Source: Mycolicibacterium vulneris (lineage in GTDB: Bacteria; Actinomycetota; Actinomycetes; Mycobacteriales; Mycobacteriaceae). Taken from it: 64,000 bases of DNA. The DNA lies in contig NZ_NCXM01000024.1 of the NCBI RefSeq assembly GCF_002104765.1, positions 1-64,000 of the forward strand, read 5' to 3'. The notes beneath the pieces were generated by a model. The model saw only the letters and a program-made list of their open reading frames with translations, was not told the origin of the DNA and made no database searches. Of this stretch, positions 1 to 9,605 are shown in pieces; the stretch's first letter is position 1; each line of letters begins with the position of its first letter. Both the position numbers and the translations under genes were made by a program.

Positions 1-793
1 GGCGGCCCCCGCTGCCGCCGCCCCCAAGGCCGTCGCGGCGCCCACCACCCCGGCTCCCGCGCTGGCCCACCTGCGGGGCACCACCCAGAAAGCCAGCCGG
101 ATCCGTCAGATCACCGCGAACAAGACCCGCGAATCCCTGCAGGTGACAGCCCAACTCACCCAGACCCACGAGGTCGACATGACCAGGCTGGTCGGGTTGC
201 GGGCCAGGGCCAAGGCGGCGTTCGCCGAGCGCGAGGGGGTGAACCTGACCTTCCTGCCGTTCATCGCCCGCGCGGTGATCGACGCGCTGAAGATCCACCC
301 CAACGTCAACGCGAGCTACAACGAGGACACCAAGGAGATCACCTACTACGACGCCGAGCACCTCGGCTTCGCGGTCGACACCGAACAGGGCCTGCTCTCC
401 CCCGTCGTGCACAACGCGGGCGACCTGTCCGTGGCCGGGCTGGCCAGGGCGATCGCCGACATCGCCGCGCGCGCCCGGTCGGGCAACCTGAAACCCGACG
501 AGTTGTCCGGCGGCACCTTCACGATCACCAACATCGGCAGCCAGGGTGCGCTGTTCGACACCCCGATCCTGGTTCCGCCGCAGGCCGCCATGCTGGGCAC
601 CGGCGCGATCGTCAAGCGGCCGCGGGTCGTGGTCGACGACAGCGGCAACGAATCGATCGGCGTCCGGTCGATCTGCTATCTGCCGCTGACCTACGACCAC
701 CGGCTGATCGACGGCGCGGACGCCGGCCGCTTCCTGACCACCATCAAGCACCGGCTGGAAGAGGCAGCCTTCGAGGCCGACCTCGGCCTGTAA
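1..793 (+). CDS. dlaT: Dihydrolipoamide acyltransferase E2 (3' part)
   Basis: The frame is open from base 2, so the gene starts before the window. An Ala/Pro-rich linker (about the first 25 residues) leads into the trimer-forming 2-oxoacid dehydrogenase acyltransferase domain. The active-site motif DHRLIDG lies near the C-terminus. In mycobacteria this protein (Rv2215) is the E2 of pyruvate dehydrogenase and also works in peroxynitrite defence with AhpD. Its E1 partner aceE is at 54.2 kb in this window. The peripheral-subunit-binding and lipoyl domains are outside the window. Function comes from the family; the motif is seen. Confidence 0.95.
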   Translation, partial: AAPAAAAPKAVAAPTTPAPALAHLRGTTQKASRIRQITANKTRESLQVTAQLTQTHEVDMTRLVGLRARAKAAFAEREGVNLTFLPFIARAVIDALKIHPNVNASYNEDTKEITYYDAEHLGFAVDTEQGLLSPVVHNAGDLSVAGLARAIADIAARARSGNLKPDELSGGTFTITNIGSQGALFDTPILVPPQAAMLGTGAIVKRPRVVVDDSGNESIGVRSICYLPLTYDHRLIDGADAGRFLTTIKHRLEEAAFEADLGL

Positions 794-809
794 AGAAGGA
801 CATGCGAAC

Positions 810-1733
810 GTGGCTCGCGCTGGTCAGAACTCCATCGTCGCGATTGCGGGTTCGTCCGGACTGATCGGTTCCGCCCTGGCCGCGGCCCTGCGCGCCGCCG
901 ATCACCGGGTGTTGCGCATCGTGCGCCGGGCCCCGGCGAACGCCGATGAGCTGCACTGGAATCCCGAGACCGGCGATCTCGATCCCGACACGCTCGTCGA
1001 CGTCGACGCCGTAGTCAACCTGTGCGGCGTCAACATCGGCAAGCGGCGGTGGTCGGGCGCCTTCAAGCAGAGCCTGCGGGACAGCCGCATCGCCCCCACC
1101 GAGGTCCTGGCGCATGCCGTCGCCGATGCCGGTGTGGCGACCCTGGTCAACGCCAGCGCGGTGGGCTTCTACGGCAACACCAAGGACCGCGTGGTCGATG
1201 AAAACGACCGCGCGGGAAAGGGTTTCCTGGCCCGGCTGTGCGAAGACTGGGAGGCCGCCACGCTGCCCGCCCAGTACGCGGGCGCGCGGGTGGTACTGGC
1301 CCGCACCGGGCTGGTGTTCTCCCCCGCCGGCGGCGCGCTGGGCGGGTTGCGGCCGTTGTTCCGCGCCGGGCTCGGCGCCCGGCTGGGCGGCGGGCGGCAA
1401 TACATGTCGTGGATCACGCTGGAAGACGAAGTGCGCGCGCTGCTGTTCGCGATTTTCGACCCCGAGCTGTCCGGCCCGGTGAACATGACCGGGCCCGCGC
1501 CGGTCACCAACGCCGAATTCACCACGGCTTTCGGGCGGGCGGTCAACCGACCGACGCCATTGATGGTGCCGGGTTTCGCCATCCGTGCCGCGCTGGGCGA
1601 GTTCGCCGACGAGGGCCTGCTGATGGGGCAACGCGCCATCCCGTCCGCGCTCGAGCGCGCCGGTTTCGTCTTCCACCACAACACCATTGGCGAGGCGCTC
1701 GCCTATGCCACGGCCCGACGCGACCACGACTAG
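810..1733 (+). CDS. TIGR01777-type NAD(P)-binding epimerase-like protein
   Basis: This 307-residue protein is an extended short-chain dehydrogenase/epimerase of the SulA/YfcH (TIGR01777) type. An N-terminal GSSGLIGSALAAAL nucleotide-binding loop follows a beta strand, and a DUF1731-like C-terminal part contains RPTPLMVPGFAIR. The GTG start is chosen because AAGAAGGA sits about 9 bases upstream. It lies 16 bases after the E2 gene and before lipB, as Rv2216 does, so co-transcription with lipoate and pyruvate dehydrogenase genes is likely. The substrate is unknown. No catalytic function should be inferred beyond the fold. Confidence 0.88.
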   Translation: MARAGQNSIVAIAGSSGLIGSALAAALRAADHRVLRIVRRAPANADELHWNPETGDLDPDTLVDVDAVVNLCGVNIGKRRWSGAFKQSLRDSRIAPTEVLAHAVADAGVATLVNASAVGFYGNTKDRVVDENDRAGKGFLARLCEDWEAATLPAQYAGARVVLARTGLVFSPAGGALGGLRPLFRAGLGARLGGGRQYMSWITLEDEVRALLFAIFDPELSGPVNMTGPAPVTNAEFTTAFGRAVNRPTPLMVPGFAIRAALGEFADEGLLMGQRAIPSALERAGFVFHHNTIGEALAYATARRDHD

Positions 1734-1790
1734 CGCCGCCGCGTCGCCCGGGCTGTGCCCGGCCGGCCCGGGCCGAGTACCGTCGCGGAC

Positions 1791-2498
1791 GTGATCGATT
1801 CCATCCGGTCCAGCCAGGCCTTGATCGATGTGCGCCGTCTCGGCATCGTCGACTACCGCGTGGCCTGGCAGCAGCAACGCGATCTCGCCGACGCCCGGGC
1901 GGCCGGTGGCAGCGACACGCTGCTGCTGCTGGAGCACCCCGCGGTCTACACGGCGGGCCGGCGCACCGAGCCGCACGAACGACCGGTAAGCGACGCGCGC
2001 GTCGCAGATGTCATAGACACCGACCGCGGCGGCAAGATCACCTGGCACGGTCCCGGCCAGTTGGTCGGGTATCCGATCATCGGCCTGGCCGAACCGCTCG
2101 ACGTGGTCAACTACGTGCGACGCCTGGAAGAGGCGCTGATCAAGGTCTGCGCCGACCTGGGCGTGGACGCGGTCCGGGTGCCGGGCCGCTCCGGGGTGTG
2201 GGTGCCTGGCGGCGAGGGCCGACCCGACCGCAAGGTCGCCGCGATCGGCGTCCGGGTGTCGCGGGCGACCACCCTGCACGGATTCGCCCTCAACTGCGAC
2301 TGCGACCTGGACGCCTTCAACGCGATCGTGCCGTGCGGCATCAGCGACGCCGGGGTGACGTCGCTGTCGGCCGAACTGCGCCGCGCGGTGTCGGTCGAGG
2401 ACGTCCAGACTTCGGTCGGCGACGCCGTCTGCGATGCCCTCGACGGCGTCCTGCCGGTCCGTGAACACCCCGCCGCCCGAGTAGCATCAGCGATGTGA
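1791..2498 (+). CDS. lipB: Octanoyltransferase LipB
   Basis: LipB moves octanoyl from acyl carrier protein to lipoyl domains of E2 subunits, the first step of de novo lipoate synthesis. The conserved block GGKITWHGPGQLVGYP is near residues 80-95. The catalytic dyad maps to Lys148 (DRKVAAIG) and Cys182 (IVPCGIS), matching Lys142/Cys176 of the M. tuberculosis enzyme. The GTG at 1791 was preferred over an earlier in-frame start at 1755 because the extra N-terminus (PGRPGPSTVAD) is not family-like. The stop overlaps the lipA GTG start by four bases, indicating translational coupling. Confidence 0.95.
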   Translation: MIDSIRSSQALIDVRRLGIVDYRVAWQQQRDLADARAAGGSDTLLLLEHPAVYTAGRRTEPHERPVSDARVADVIDTDRGGKITWHGPGQLVGYPIIGLAEPLDVVNYVRRLEEALIKVCADLGVDAVRVPGRSGVWVPGGEGRPDRKVAAIGVRVSRATTLHGFALNCDCDLDAFNAIVPCGISDAGVTSLSAELRRAVSVEDVQTSVGDAVCDALDGVLPVREHPAARVASAM

Positions 2499-3418
2499 CT
2501 GTCGCACCCGAAGGACGCAAGCTGTTGCGCCTGGAAGTGCGCAACGCCGAGACCCCGATCGAGCGCAAACCGCCGTGGATCAGGGTGCGGGCCCGGATGG
2601 GCCCGGAGTACACCCAGCTCAAGAGCTTGGTCCGGCGCGAGGGGCTGCACACGGTCTGCGAGGAGGCCGGCTGCCCCAACATCTTCGAATGCTGGGAGGA
2701 CCGCGAGGCCACCTTCCTGATCGGCGGCGACCAGTGCACCCGCCGCTGCGACTTCTGCCAGATCGACACCGGGAAGCCCGCCGAACTGGATCGCGACGAG
2801 CCCCGGCGAGTCGCCGACAGCGTGCGCACGATGGGACTGCGCTACGCCACGGTCACCGGCGTGGCCCGCGACGATCTGCCCGACGGCGGTGCCTGGCTGT
2901 ACGCCGAGACGGTGCGGGCCATCAAGGAACTCAACCCGTCGACCGGCGTCGAGCTGTTGATCCCCGACTTCAACGGCGAGCCCACCCGGCTGGCCGAGGT
3001 GTTCGAGTCGCGCCCGGAAGTGCTGGCGCACAACGTCGAAACCGTGCCGCGCATCTTCAAGCGGATCCGGCCCGCCTTCACCTACCGGCGGAGCCTGGAC
3101 GTGCTGACCGCGGCGCGCGACTTCGGGCTGGTCACCAAGAGCAACCTCATCCTCGGCATGGGCGAGACGCCCGACGAGGTGCGGACCGCCCTGGCCGACC
3201 TGCACGACGCCGGCTGCGACATCATCACCATCACCCAGTACCTGCGCCCGTCGGCGCGTCACCACCCCGTCGAGCGCTGGGTGAAGCCGGAGGAATTCGT
3301 CGAGTTCGCGCAGCACGCCGAACAGCTGGGTTTCGCCGGGGTGCTGGCCGGACCGCTGGTGCGCTCGTCCTATCGCGCAGGACGGCTCTACGAGCAGGCC
3401 GCCCGCAGCCGCGCCTGA
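2495..3418 (+). CDS. lipA: Lipoyl synthase LipA
   Basis: This radical-SAM enzyme inserts two sulfurs into protein-bound octanoyl groups made by LipB. The radical-SAM cluster motif CTRRCDFC has Cys81, Cys85 and Cys88. The auxiliary, sulfur-donating cluster motif is Cys55, Cys60 and Cys66. The length of 307 residues is normal. The GTG start overlaps the lipB stop. The products serve the E2 acyltransferase encoded at the start of the window and other lipoyl proteins. No sequence oddities were seen. Confidence 0.97.
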   Translation: MTVAPEGRKLLRLEVRNAETPIERKPPWIRVRARMGPEYTQLKSLVRREGLHTVCEEAGCPNIFECWEDREATFLIGGDQCTRRCDFCQIDTGKPAELDRDEPRRVADSVRTMGLRYATVTGVARDDLPDGGAWLYAETVRAIKELNPSTGVELLIPDFNGEPTRLAEVFESRPEVLAHNVETVPRIFKRIRPAFTYRRSLDVLTAARDFGLVTKSNLILGMGETPDEVRTALADLHDAGCDIITITQYLRPSARHHPVERWVKPEEFVEFAQHAEQLGFAGVLAGPLVRSSYRAGRLYEQAARSRA

Positions 3419-3475
3419 CGACGCCGCGGCACGGTGGCGGCGCCTGCCCGTCGCGGCCCTACGTATTCTTTGACT

Positions 3476-4228
3476 ATGGCTAAACCCCGCACCGCCGCTG
3501 AGAACAAGGCCGCCCGAGCGCAGGCGCAGGCCGCCCGCAAGGCCGCCGCGCGGGAGCGGCGCACCCAGTTGTGGCAGGCGTTCAACATTCAACGCCAGGA
3601 GGACAAGCGCCTCCTGCCGTACATGATCGGCTCCTTCCTGCTGATCGTGGGCATCTCGGTGGGGGTCGGCATCTGGGCCGGCGGGCTGACGATGATCACC
3701 CTGATCCCGCTTGGGGTGGTGCTGGGCGGGCTGGTCGCCTTCATCGTGTTCGGCCGCCGCGCCCAGAAGTCGGTGTACCGCAAGGCCGAAGGCCAAACCG
3801 GTGCCGCCGCATGGGCTTTGGACAACCTGCGGGGCAAGTGGCGGGTGACCCCGGGGGTGGCCGCGACCGGCCATTTCGACGCCGTGCACCGGGTGATCGG
3901 CCGGCCCGGCGTGATCCTGGTCGGCGAGGGGGCGGCGACCCGGGTCCGACCGCTGCTGGCACAGGAGAAGAAGCGCACCGCGCGGCTGATCGGGGACGTG
4001 CCGATCTACGACATCATCGTCGGCAACGGCGAGGACGAGGTGTCTTTGGCCAAGCTGGAGCGCCATCTGACCAAGCTGCCGGCCAACATCACCGTCAAGC
4101 AGATGGACACCCTGGAGTCGCGGCTGGCCGCGCTGGGGTCTCGGGCCGGAGCCGCCATCATGCCCAAGGGGCCGCTGCCCAACTCCGGCAAGATGCGCGG
4201 TGTGCAGCGCACCGTACGCCGCAAGTAG
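3476..4228 (+). CDS. DUF4191 membrane protein (Rv2219-like)
   Basis: This 250-residue protein has a very basic, Ala/Lys/Arg-rich N-terminus (MAKPRTAAENKAARAQ), then two hydrophobic segments at about residues 45-65 and 70-90, and a soluble C-terminal domain. The ATG at 3476 is preferred over an upstream GTG because the conserved family start is MAKPR. It matches Rv2219, whose function is unknown. It follows lipA and is convergent with the RDD gene. The topology is read from hydrophobicity only. Confidence 0.85.
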   Translation: MAKPRTAAENKAARAQAQAARKAAARERRTQLWQAFNIQRQEDKRLLPYMIGSFLLIVGISVGVGIWAGGLTMITLIPLGVVLGGLVAFIVFGRRAQKSVYRKAEGQTGAAAWALDNLRGKWRVTPGVAATGHFDAVHRVIGRPGVILVGEGAATRVRPLLAQEKKRTARLIGDVPIYDIIVGNGEDEVSLAKLERHLTKLPANITVKQMDTLESRLAALGSRAGAAIMPKGPLPNSGKMRGVQRTVRRK

Positions 4229-4260
4229 CGCAGGGCTTCAGCGGCCTGGCCGCCATGAAT

Positions 4261-4683
4261 TCAGCGGCGCACGACGGCCGTCGCGGTCAGCCGGTCCTGG
4301 ATCCCGCGGCCGTCGAAGTCGGTGAACAACGCCGGCACCACCGTCCCGACCAGCACGCCGCGCACCACCGCCCGGCCCAGCCCGACCGACCCGCGACCGT
4401 CCACCGTCACCACCTGGAGGCGCAGCGCCAGCTGGCCGGGCGTGAACCCGAACAACCGCAAAAACACCACACCCAGCACGAACCAGATCACCAGGACCGC
4501 GGTGGCCAGCGCCGGCTGGGACAACCAGCCGAATCGCATGGCCAGCGCGGCCAGGCCGTACGAGATCAGCCAGTCGATCATCAGCGCGCCCAACCGGCGC
4601 CCCATCGGCGCCAGCGATCCCGGCCCGCTCTGCGGAAATCCGAGCTTCTCCCCGGGGTATGCGGATCGTGATTCCGCCATCAT
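4261..4683 (-). CDS. RDD family membrane protein
   Basis: This protein of about 140 residues carries the RDD signature MGRRLGALMIDWLISYGLA, two to three hydrophobic helices, and the typical later motif GFTPGQLALRLQVV. The frame remains open upstream to 4791. The paired Met codons at 4683/4680 (MMAESRSAYPG) fit the expected N-terminus better than the Arg/Pro-rich extension. The gene is divergent from glnA1 and convergent with the DUF4191 gene, as in M. tuberculosis. RDD proteins are poorly characterised; some are transporters. Confidence 0.82.
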   Translation of the reverse strand: MMAESRSAYPGEKLGFPQSGPGSLAPMGRRLGALMIDWLISYGLAALAMRFGWLSQPALATAVLVIWFVLGVVFLRLFGFTPGQLALRLQVVTVDGRGSVGLGRAVVRGVLVGTVVPALFTDFDGRGIQDRLTATAVVRR

Positions 4684-4838
4684 CGGCGCGGACCGCGGTC
4701 CGAATAACCGGCCAGAACGGCCTGGCAAGGAGGGCGGACGGTGCGCCCGGCCACCAGAAAAGATACGATCTTGCGATCCATGGCCCCACAATAGAACCCG
4801 CCGCCGACGCGGCCACTTTTAGCGTGTGGCATGGTCAC

Positions 4839-4876
4839 GTAACGTGCGCGCAACATCGGGTTGACTGACGGGCAAC
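4839..4876 (+). promoter_or_regulatory. GlnR-type operator upstream of glnA1
   Basis: Four half-sites are spaced exactly 11 bases apart: GTAAC, GCAAC, TTGAC and GCAAC, each separated by six bases. This matches the a-n6-b-n6-a-n6-b architecture known for actinobacterial GlnR boxes (consensus gTnAC-n6-GnAAC). It ends about 51 bases before the glnA1 start. GlnR is an OmpR-type regulator that activates nitrogen-assimilation genes on nitrogen limitation. The third half-site departs from the consensus (TTGAC rather than GTnAC). Confidence 0.72.
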
Positions 4877-4892
4877 ATCTGGTCCATAGCGT
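4861..4892 (+). promoter_or_regulatory. Candidate sigma-A promoter of glnA1
   Basis: TTGACT at 4861-4866 could be a -35 element and TAGCGT at 4887-4892 fits the mycobacterial -10 pattern TANNNT. The 20-base spacing is longer than ideal, and the putative -35 coincides with the third GlnR half-site. An activator-dependent promoter would explain both. The call is made by eye, so the start point could lie elsewhere. Confidence 0.35.
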
Positions 4893-4927
4893 CAGGCCGC
4901 GGATCTCACCAAGTAAAGGAGCATTCT

Positions 4928-6364
<1,437 letters not shown>

Positions 6365-6375
6365 GTCGGTTGACG

Positions 6376-6412
6376 AAAACACCCGCGTGGCACATCGCCA
6401 CGCGGGTGTTTT
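6376..6412 (+). terminator. Intrinsic terminator of glnA1
   Basis: A perfect 16-bp stem (6376-6391 with 6397-6412) with a five-base loop begins 12 bases after the glnA1 stop. The arm reads AAAACACCCGCGTGGC. The A-rich left edge pairs with a TTTT right edge, so the structure can work in both directions. Confidence 0.85.
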
Positions 6413-6628
6413 CATCTTGGGCGTCGGCCATGCTGAAACGGGCCTAGACGAACTTCTCGTCATGCTCGATGTCAACCACTCCTGAACGAGACTCAACTCG
6501 ACGCATCGGTGAAATGGCACGGCCACGACGGTTTTCGGTGTTCTGAACCCGAGCCGCGGCCAGCGTCGAGCTCGCCGAGACATGTGTCCAAGCTCGACGA
6601 CGATAAGAACGCCGAATTCTTCTACTGG

Positions 6629-6931
6629 CTAAGGCGTTACAGGCTGGCCCGGCGCGCCTGGCACGTTAGGTGCCGCCGGCGCGTTAGGTGCCGCCGGCGC
6701 GGTGGGTGCGGCCGGCGCGTTGGGTGCGGCCGGCGCGGCCGGAACGCCATTTTGCGTATCCGAAACGCCGGGGGCGTCCGGAACGCCAGGAGCGCCCGGA
6801 ACGGGCGGCGGTGCGGGTACCGGTGGCGGAGACGGCGGATCTGCAATCGCCGTTCCAATACCAAGTCCGACGGCGGCTAAGCCCAATCCGCCGACGAGGG
6901 TTGCTTTTGCCGTGAATTGTTTGAGGTTCAT
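6629..6931 (-). CDS. Pro/Ala-rich exported protein with hexapeptide repeats
   Basis: This 100-residue protein has a clear signal peptide (about residues 1-31, ending TAIADPP). The mature part is made almost only of Pro, Ala, Val, Gly and Asn. Near the C-terminus the hexapeptide NAPAAP (with TAPAAP variants) repeats in tandem, mirrored in 18-base DNA repeats around 6670-6740. The ATG at 6931 follows a GGAG about 9 bases upstream; the longer open frame lacks a signal-peptide-compatible start. Such low-complexity proteins are often surface-exposed in mycobacteria. No function can be assigned. It lies between glnA1 and glnE, where M. tuberculosis has no gene. Confidence 0.62.
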   Translation of the reverse strand: MNLKQFTAKATLVGGLGLAAVGLGIGTAIADPPSPPPVPAPPPVPGAPGVPDAPGVSDTQNGVPAAPAAPNAPAAPTAPAAPNAPAAPNVPGAPGQPVTP

Positions 6932-7446
6932 AACCACATCTCCTCGTCCCGTTGACGTCGCATGTTTTGCTTGGCCAACTCGGGATCCAGTCAAAAGTAC
7001 CACTGCCCGCCGTGTCTGTAACCACACTGACCAGTGCCTATTGAAAATCTCAGCAAGCGACCCCTGCGGACACGTCAGCGGCTACGCCAATCGCCCACGA
7101 AAACCGCGGCCTCACATGTGAGATTGAAATCTGTTCAACGAAAAACACTGGCATCCCTCGACCGCACGTAACGCCCTCCCGAAATATGAGCACCCTCAAC
7201 AAAATCGAGAACAAACGATGGCAAGCTGCCGGGCGTGACTACCAGCGCATCACCAACAGCGTCAACGCGGGCCTCCGGTCGACCTGACTCTGCGGTCTGA
7301 ATGTGGTTGACTGCGTGCCGAACTCGACGCTGCGTCGGTTGCTACCGCGCGCAGCGTCCACCGCCCAGTCGGGTCAGAATGAAAGCCAAACCATTCGGCT
7401 GAACCGGGTAGTTCGCGCCGCACTACCACGTCCGAGTCGGGTTGAC
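6932..7446. other. Intergenic stretch without a convincing gene
   Basis: About 500 bases between the Pro/Ala-rich gene and the terminator at 7447. It is less GC-rich to the eye than its neighbours. An open frame on the plus strand from 7303 lacks a ribosome-binding site and family features. It presumably carries the promoter of the minus-strand gene ending at 6629. Nothing else was recognised. Confidence 0.5.
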
Positions 7447-7484
7447 GAAACCACCCGCGTGGAGATTGCCGCGCGGGTGGTTTC
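7447..7484 (-). terminator. Terminator downstream of the lipoprotein gene
   Basis: A 13-bp perfect stem (7447-7459 with 7472-7484) can be extended through a G-T pair to a six-base loop. The arm reads GAAACCACCCGCG. It lies just past the stop of the minus-strand lipoprotein gene. Stem and approach sequence closely resemble the glnA1 terminator (shared GTTGACGAAA and CACCCGCGTGG). Confidence 0.72.
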
Positions 7485-7504
7485 GCATTTTGCTGCCTCG
7501 GCTG

Positions 7505-7996
7505 TTATCCGCGGCGCGCACAGTCCTTGTCGGCGGGCGCTGACGGCCACGCGCAGGCGTCGATGTCCGTCGTGCTGCCGAAGCCCCCTCCGGTGAAGAC
7601 CCCGAAGGCGTTGCCATTTCTGGCGGTATACGTCGCCCCGCCGCCGCCCGGTCCGTTACCTGCGCTGTCGACGATCAGCGTCCAGTTCATGCTCAACAGC
7701 GCGGCCTTGTACGCGGTCATCACGTCGGCCGGCGGCCCGTTGACGAAGAAGTGCGAACGGATGCCGCCGTCATGAATGGGATCGGGGCCGTCGGTTCTGT
7801 TCGTGGTCGCCGGCGTCGGGATCAGCGACCGCAGATACGCGACGGCGGCGGCGGTCGTGGCCTGCGACACGATGGTCGTGACGGTGTTGGTGTGGTTCCC
7901 ACCCGTGGTCGTCGAGAAGCCCACATACGGTGAACCACCGCACGCCGCCGTCACCACTGCGACGGCCGCTGCCGCGATGCAAACAGTGGGGCGCAT
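7505..7996 (-). CDS. Putative lipoprotein of unknown function
   Basis: A 163-residue protein with a short hydrophobic N-terminus ending in a lipobox-like VVTAACGG, so Cys19 is the likely lipidated residue. The mature part has a Thr-rich linker, then a compact domain containing SHFFVNGPPADVMTAYKAAL, and a Gly-rich segment near the end. The domain was not recognised. There is no counterpart at this place in the M. tuberculosis gene order. It is followed by the terminator at 7447, so it is probably a single-gene unit. Confidence 0.6.
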   Translation of the reverse strand: MRPTVCIAAAAVAVVTAACGGSPYVGFSTTTGGNHTNTVTTIVSQATTAAAVAYLRSLIPTPATTNRTDGPDPIHDGGIRSHFFVNGPPADVMTAYKAALLSMNWTLIVDSAGNGPGGGGATYTARNGNAFGVFTGGGFGSTTDIDACAWPSAPADKDCARRG

Positions 7997-8103
7997 CTGG
8001 ACTCCGTTCGGGGCAGGGATTCCCGAAACATAGGTGATGGGGCGCCGCGCGAGCGTGCCTTCGCCGCCGTTTAGGTGCCCGGAGGCGTCGAATTAGGTGT
8101 CCT

Positions 8104-8964
8104 CTAGCCGTCGAGCGCGAGGTCTTTGCGGAAGCGCTGCATGCCGTCGATCTTGTCGTCCAGGCTGGCATCGGGCCCGGCGTAGAACATCCATGGCATG
8201 GTGATGATGCCGGTGATCCCGGCGTCCTCGACGCGCTGATAGTCGGCGGTGGTGAACGCGTCGGTCAGCGGCGTCAGAATGGTGAAATCGTCCATGTTCA
8301 AACCGTTTTCGGCGCGCATCTCCCGCAGCCGGCCGACCGCCTCGATGGCCCGCTCGGACTTGATCAGGTCGCCGATCCAACCGTCGTTGCGGGCGGCGCG
8401 GCGCAGCGCGATGTCGCTGAGCCCCCCGACATACACCGGTATCGGTGGCGGAGTGGGCTGCATCTCCAGCCGCGGGGCTTGGTAGAACTGGCCGTCGAAC
8501 TCGGTCCAGCCCGGCGACCACAGCGCCCGCATCAAGTCGATGATTTCGTCGGTGCGCTTGCCGCGGGCCTCGAACTGCTCACCCATCAAAGCGAATTCCT
8601 CGCGGCACCACCCCACACCGATGCCCAGCTCCACCCGGCCGGACGCCAGAACCGCCGCGGTGCCAATGGCTTTGGCCGCCGAGTACGGGTTGCGCATCGC
8701 GGGGATGTAGACGGTGTTGACGAACCGCAGCCGCGTGGTGACCTGAGCCAGCGCACCGACGAGCACCCAGGGATCGGGCCAGTCGGTGAAGGGCTGCCAG
8801 CGTCGTTCCCCGTCTTTGGTGTACGGGTACGGGGTGTCCAGGGTCTCCAGGTTGACGACGTGGTCGGGGATGCCGATCCCGTCGTAGCCGAGCTCGTCTG
8901 CCGCCTTGGCGAGCTCGATGATCTCGCGGGTGTTCAGGAAGGCGCTGCTGATGTAGAACTTCAC
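8104..8964 (-). CDS. LLM-class F420-dependent oxidoreductase
   Basis: This 286-residue luciferase-like monooxygenase-fold protein has typical features: the N-terminal strand KFYISSAFLN, GYDGIGIPDHV, the cofactor-region motif GRVELGIGVGW with the following CREEFALMG, and PIPVYVGGLSD. Mycobacterial members usually use coenzyme F420. The GTG start at 8964 overlaps the stop of the thioesterase-like gene by four bases (GTGA). That gene in turn overlaps glnE, so all three probably share a transcript. The substrate is unknown. Confidence 0.85.
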   Translation of the reverse strand: MKFYISSAFLNTREIIELAKAADELGYDGIGIPDHVVNLETLDTPYPYTKDGERRWQPFTDWPDPWVLVGALAQVTTRLRFVNTVYIPAMRNPYSAAKAIGTAAVLASGRVELGIGVGWCREEFALMGEQFEARGKRTDEIIDLMRALWSPGWTEFDGQFYQAPRLEMQPTPPPIPVYVGGLSDIALRRAARNDGWIGDLIKSERAIEAVGRLREMRAENGLNMDDFTILTPLTDAFTTADYQRVEDAGITGIITMPWMFYAGPDASLDDKIDGMQRFRKDLALDG

Positions 8965-9605
8965 TGCGCCTCCTGCGCCCAGGCCGGCTCGATGAAGACC
9001 CCGTCGGCCTCGACGGTGACGCCGGCGGCATCCGAAATAATGCCGCGCGCAAAGACTTTGCGGCCCTCCTTGCCGTCGACCCACGCCTCGCAGCGAAGCG
9101 GGCCCAGCGGGGTGCCGCGCAGGTACTTGACGGTGATGGTGCCGGTGAAGCGCGCCTTGGACAGCCCCTCGCTGGCCGCCTCGCCGAGCATGTGGTCGAG
9201 CACCAGGGCGCTGACGCCGCCGTGCACCAGCTTGGGCGGACCCTCGTAGGCCGAGCCGAGGGTGAACTCGCTCCAGCAGCGCCCGTCGCCATCGTGGTGC
9301 ACGACGATCGGCGGGGCGATGGGGTTGCACACGCCGATCGCGGCGTTGCCCAGCGGCAGCGGGCGGCCGTTGACCCGGTAGCTCACCCCGAGCGGGCGGG
9401 TGCGTTGCCGCAGCGACGCGGTGACGGCCTCGATCGCCCGCTTGGCCTCGGCGACGACGTCGTCGTCGGCCTCGGTCCGGATGGTGGCGTCGACGAGCTC
9501 GCGGACCGCGTCGGCCAGCGGAGCGTACAGCGCGGTCACGCGATCGGCCTCCGCCGCGCTGAGCACCTCGAATATGGCGTCCAACGCGCCAGCCTCCTGA
9601 CTCAA
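8961..9605 (-). CDS. Hotdog-fold thioesterase (PaaI-like)
   Basis: This 214-residue protein has an alpha-helical N-terminal region of about 80 residues and a C-terminal hotdog domain with the signature PKLVHGGVSALVLDHMLGEA. HGG followed by an acidic residue is typical of PaaI/4HBT acyl-CoA thioesterases. It probably hydrolyses an acyl-CoA. The likely TTG start at 9605 overlaps the glnE stop (TTGA), and its own stop overlaps the oxidoreductase start. This placement between glnE and an F420-type oxidoreductase differs from M. tuberculosis. Confidence 0.8.
   Translation of the reverse strand: MSQEAGALDAIFEVLSAAEADRVTALYAPLADAVRELVDATIRTEADDDVVAEAKRAIEAVTASLRQRTRPLGVSYRVNGRPLPLGNAAIGVCNPIAPPIVVHHDGDGRCWSEFTLGSAYEGPPKLVHGGVSALVLDHMLGEAASEGLSKARFTGTITVKYLRGTPLGPLRCEAWVDGKEGRKVFARGIISDAAGVTVEADGVFIEPAWAQEAQ

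Noticed and set aside
744..2468. Long minus-strand open frame opposite the epimerase and lipB genes
   Set aside because: Composition is Arg/Ala/Gly/Val-rich with no domain, and it is exactly antisense to two well-supported genes; typical high-GC shadow.
7303..7596. Plus-strand frame of 97 codons
   Set aside because: It overlaps the terminator and the lipoprotein gene end, and its composition looks random.
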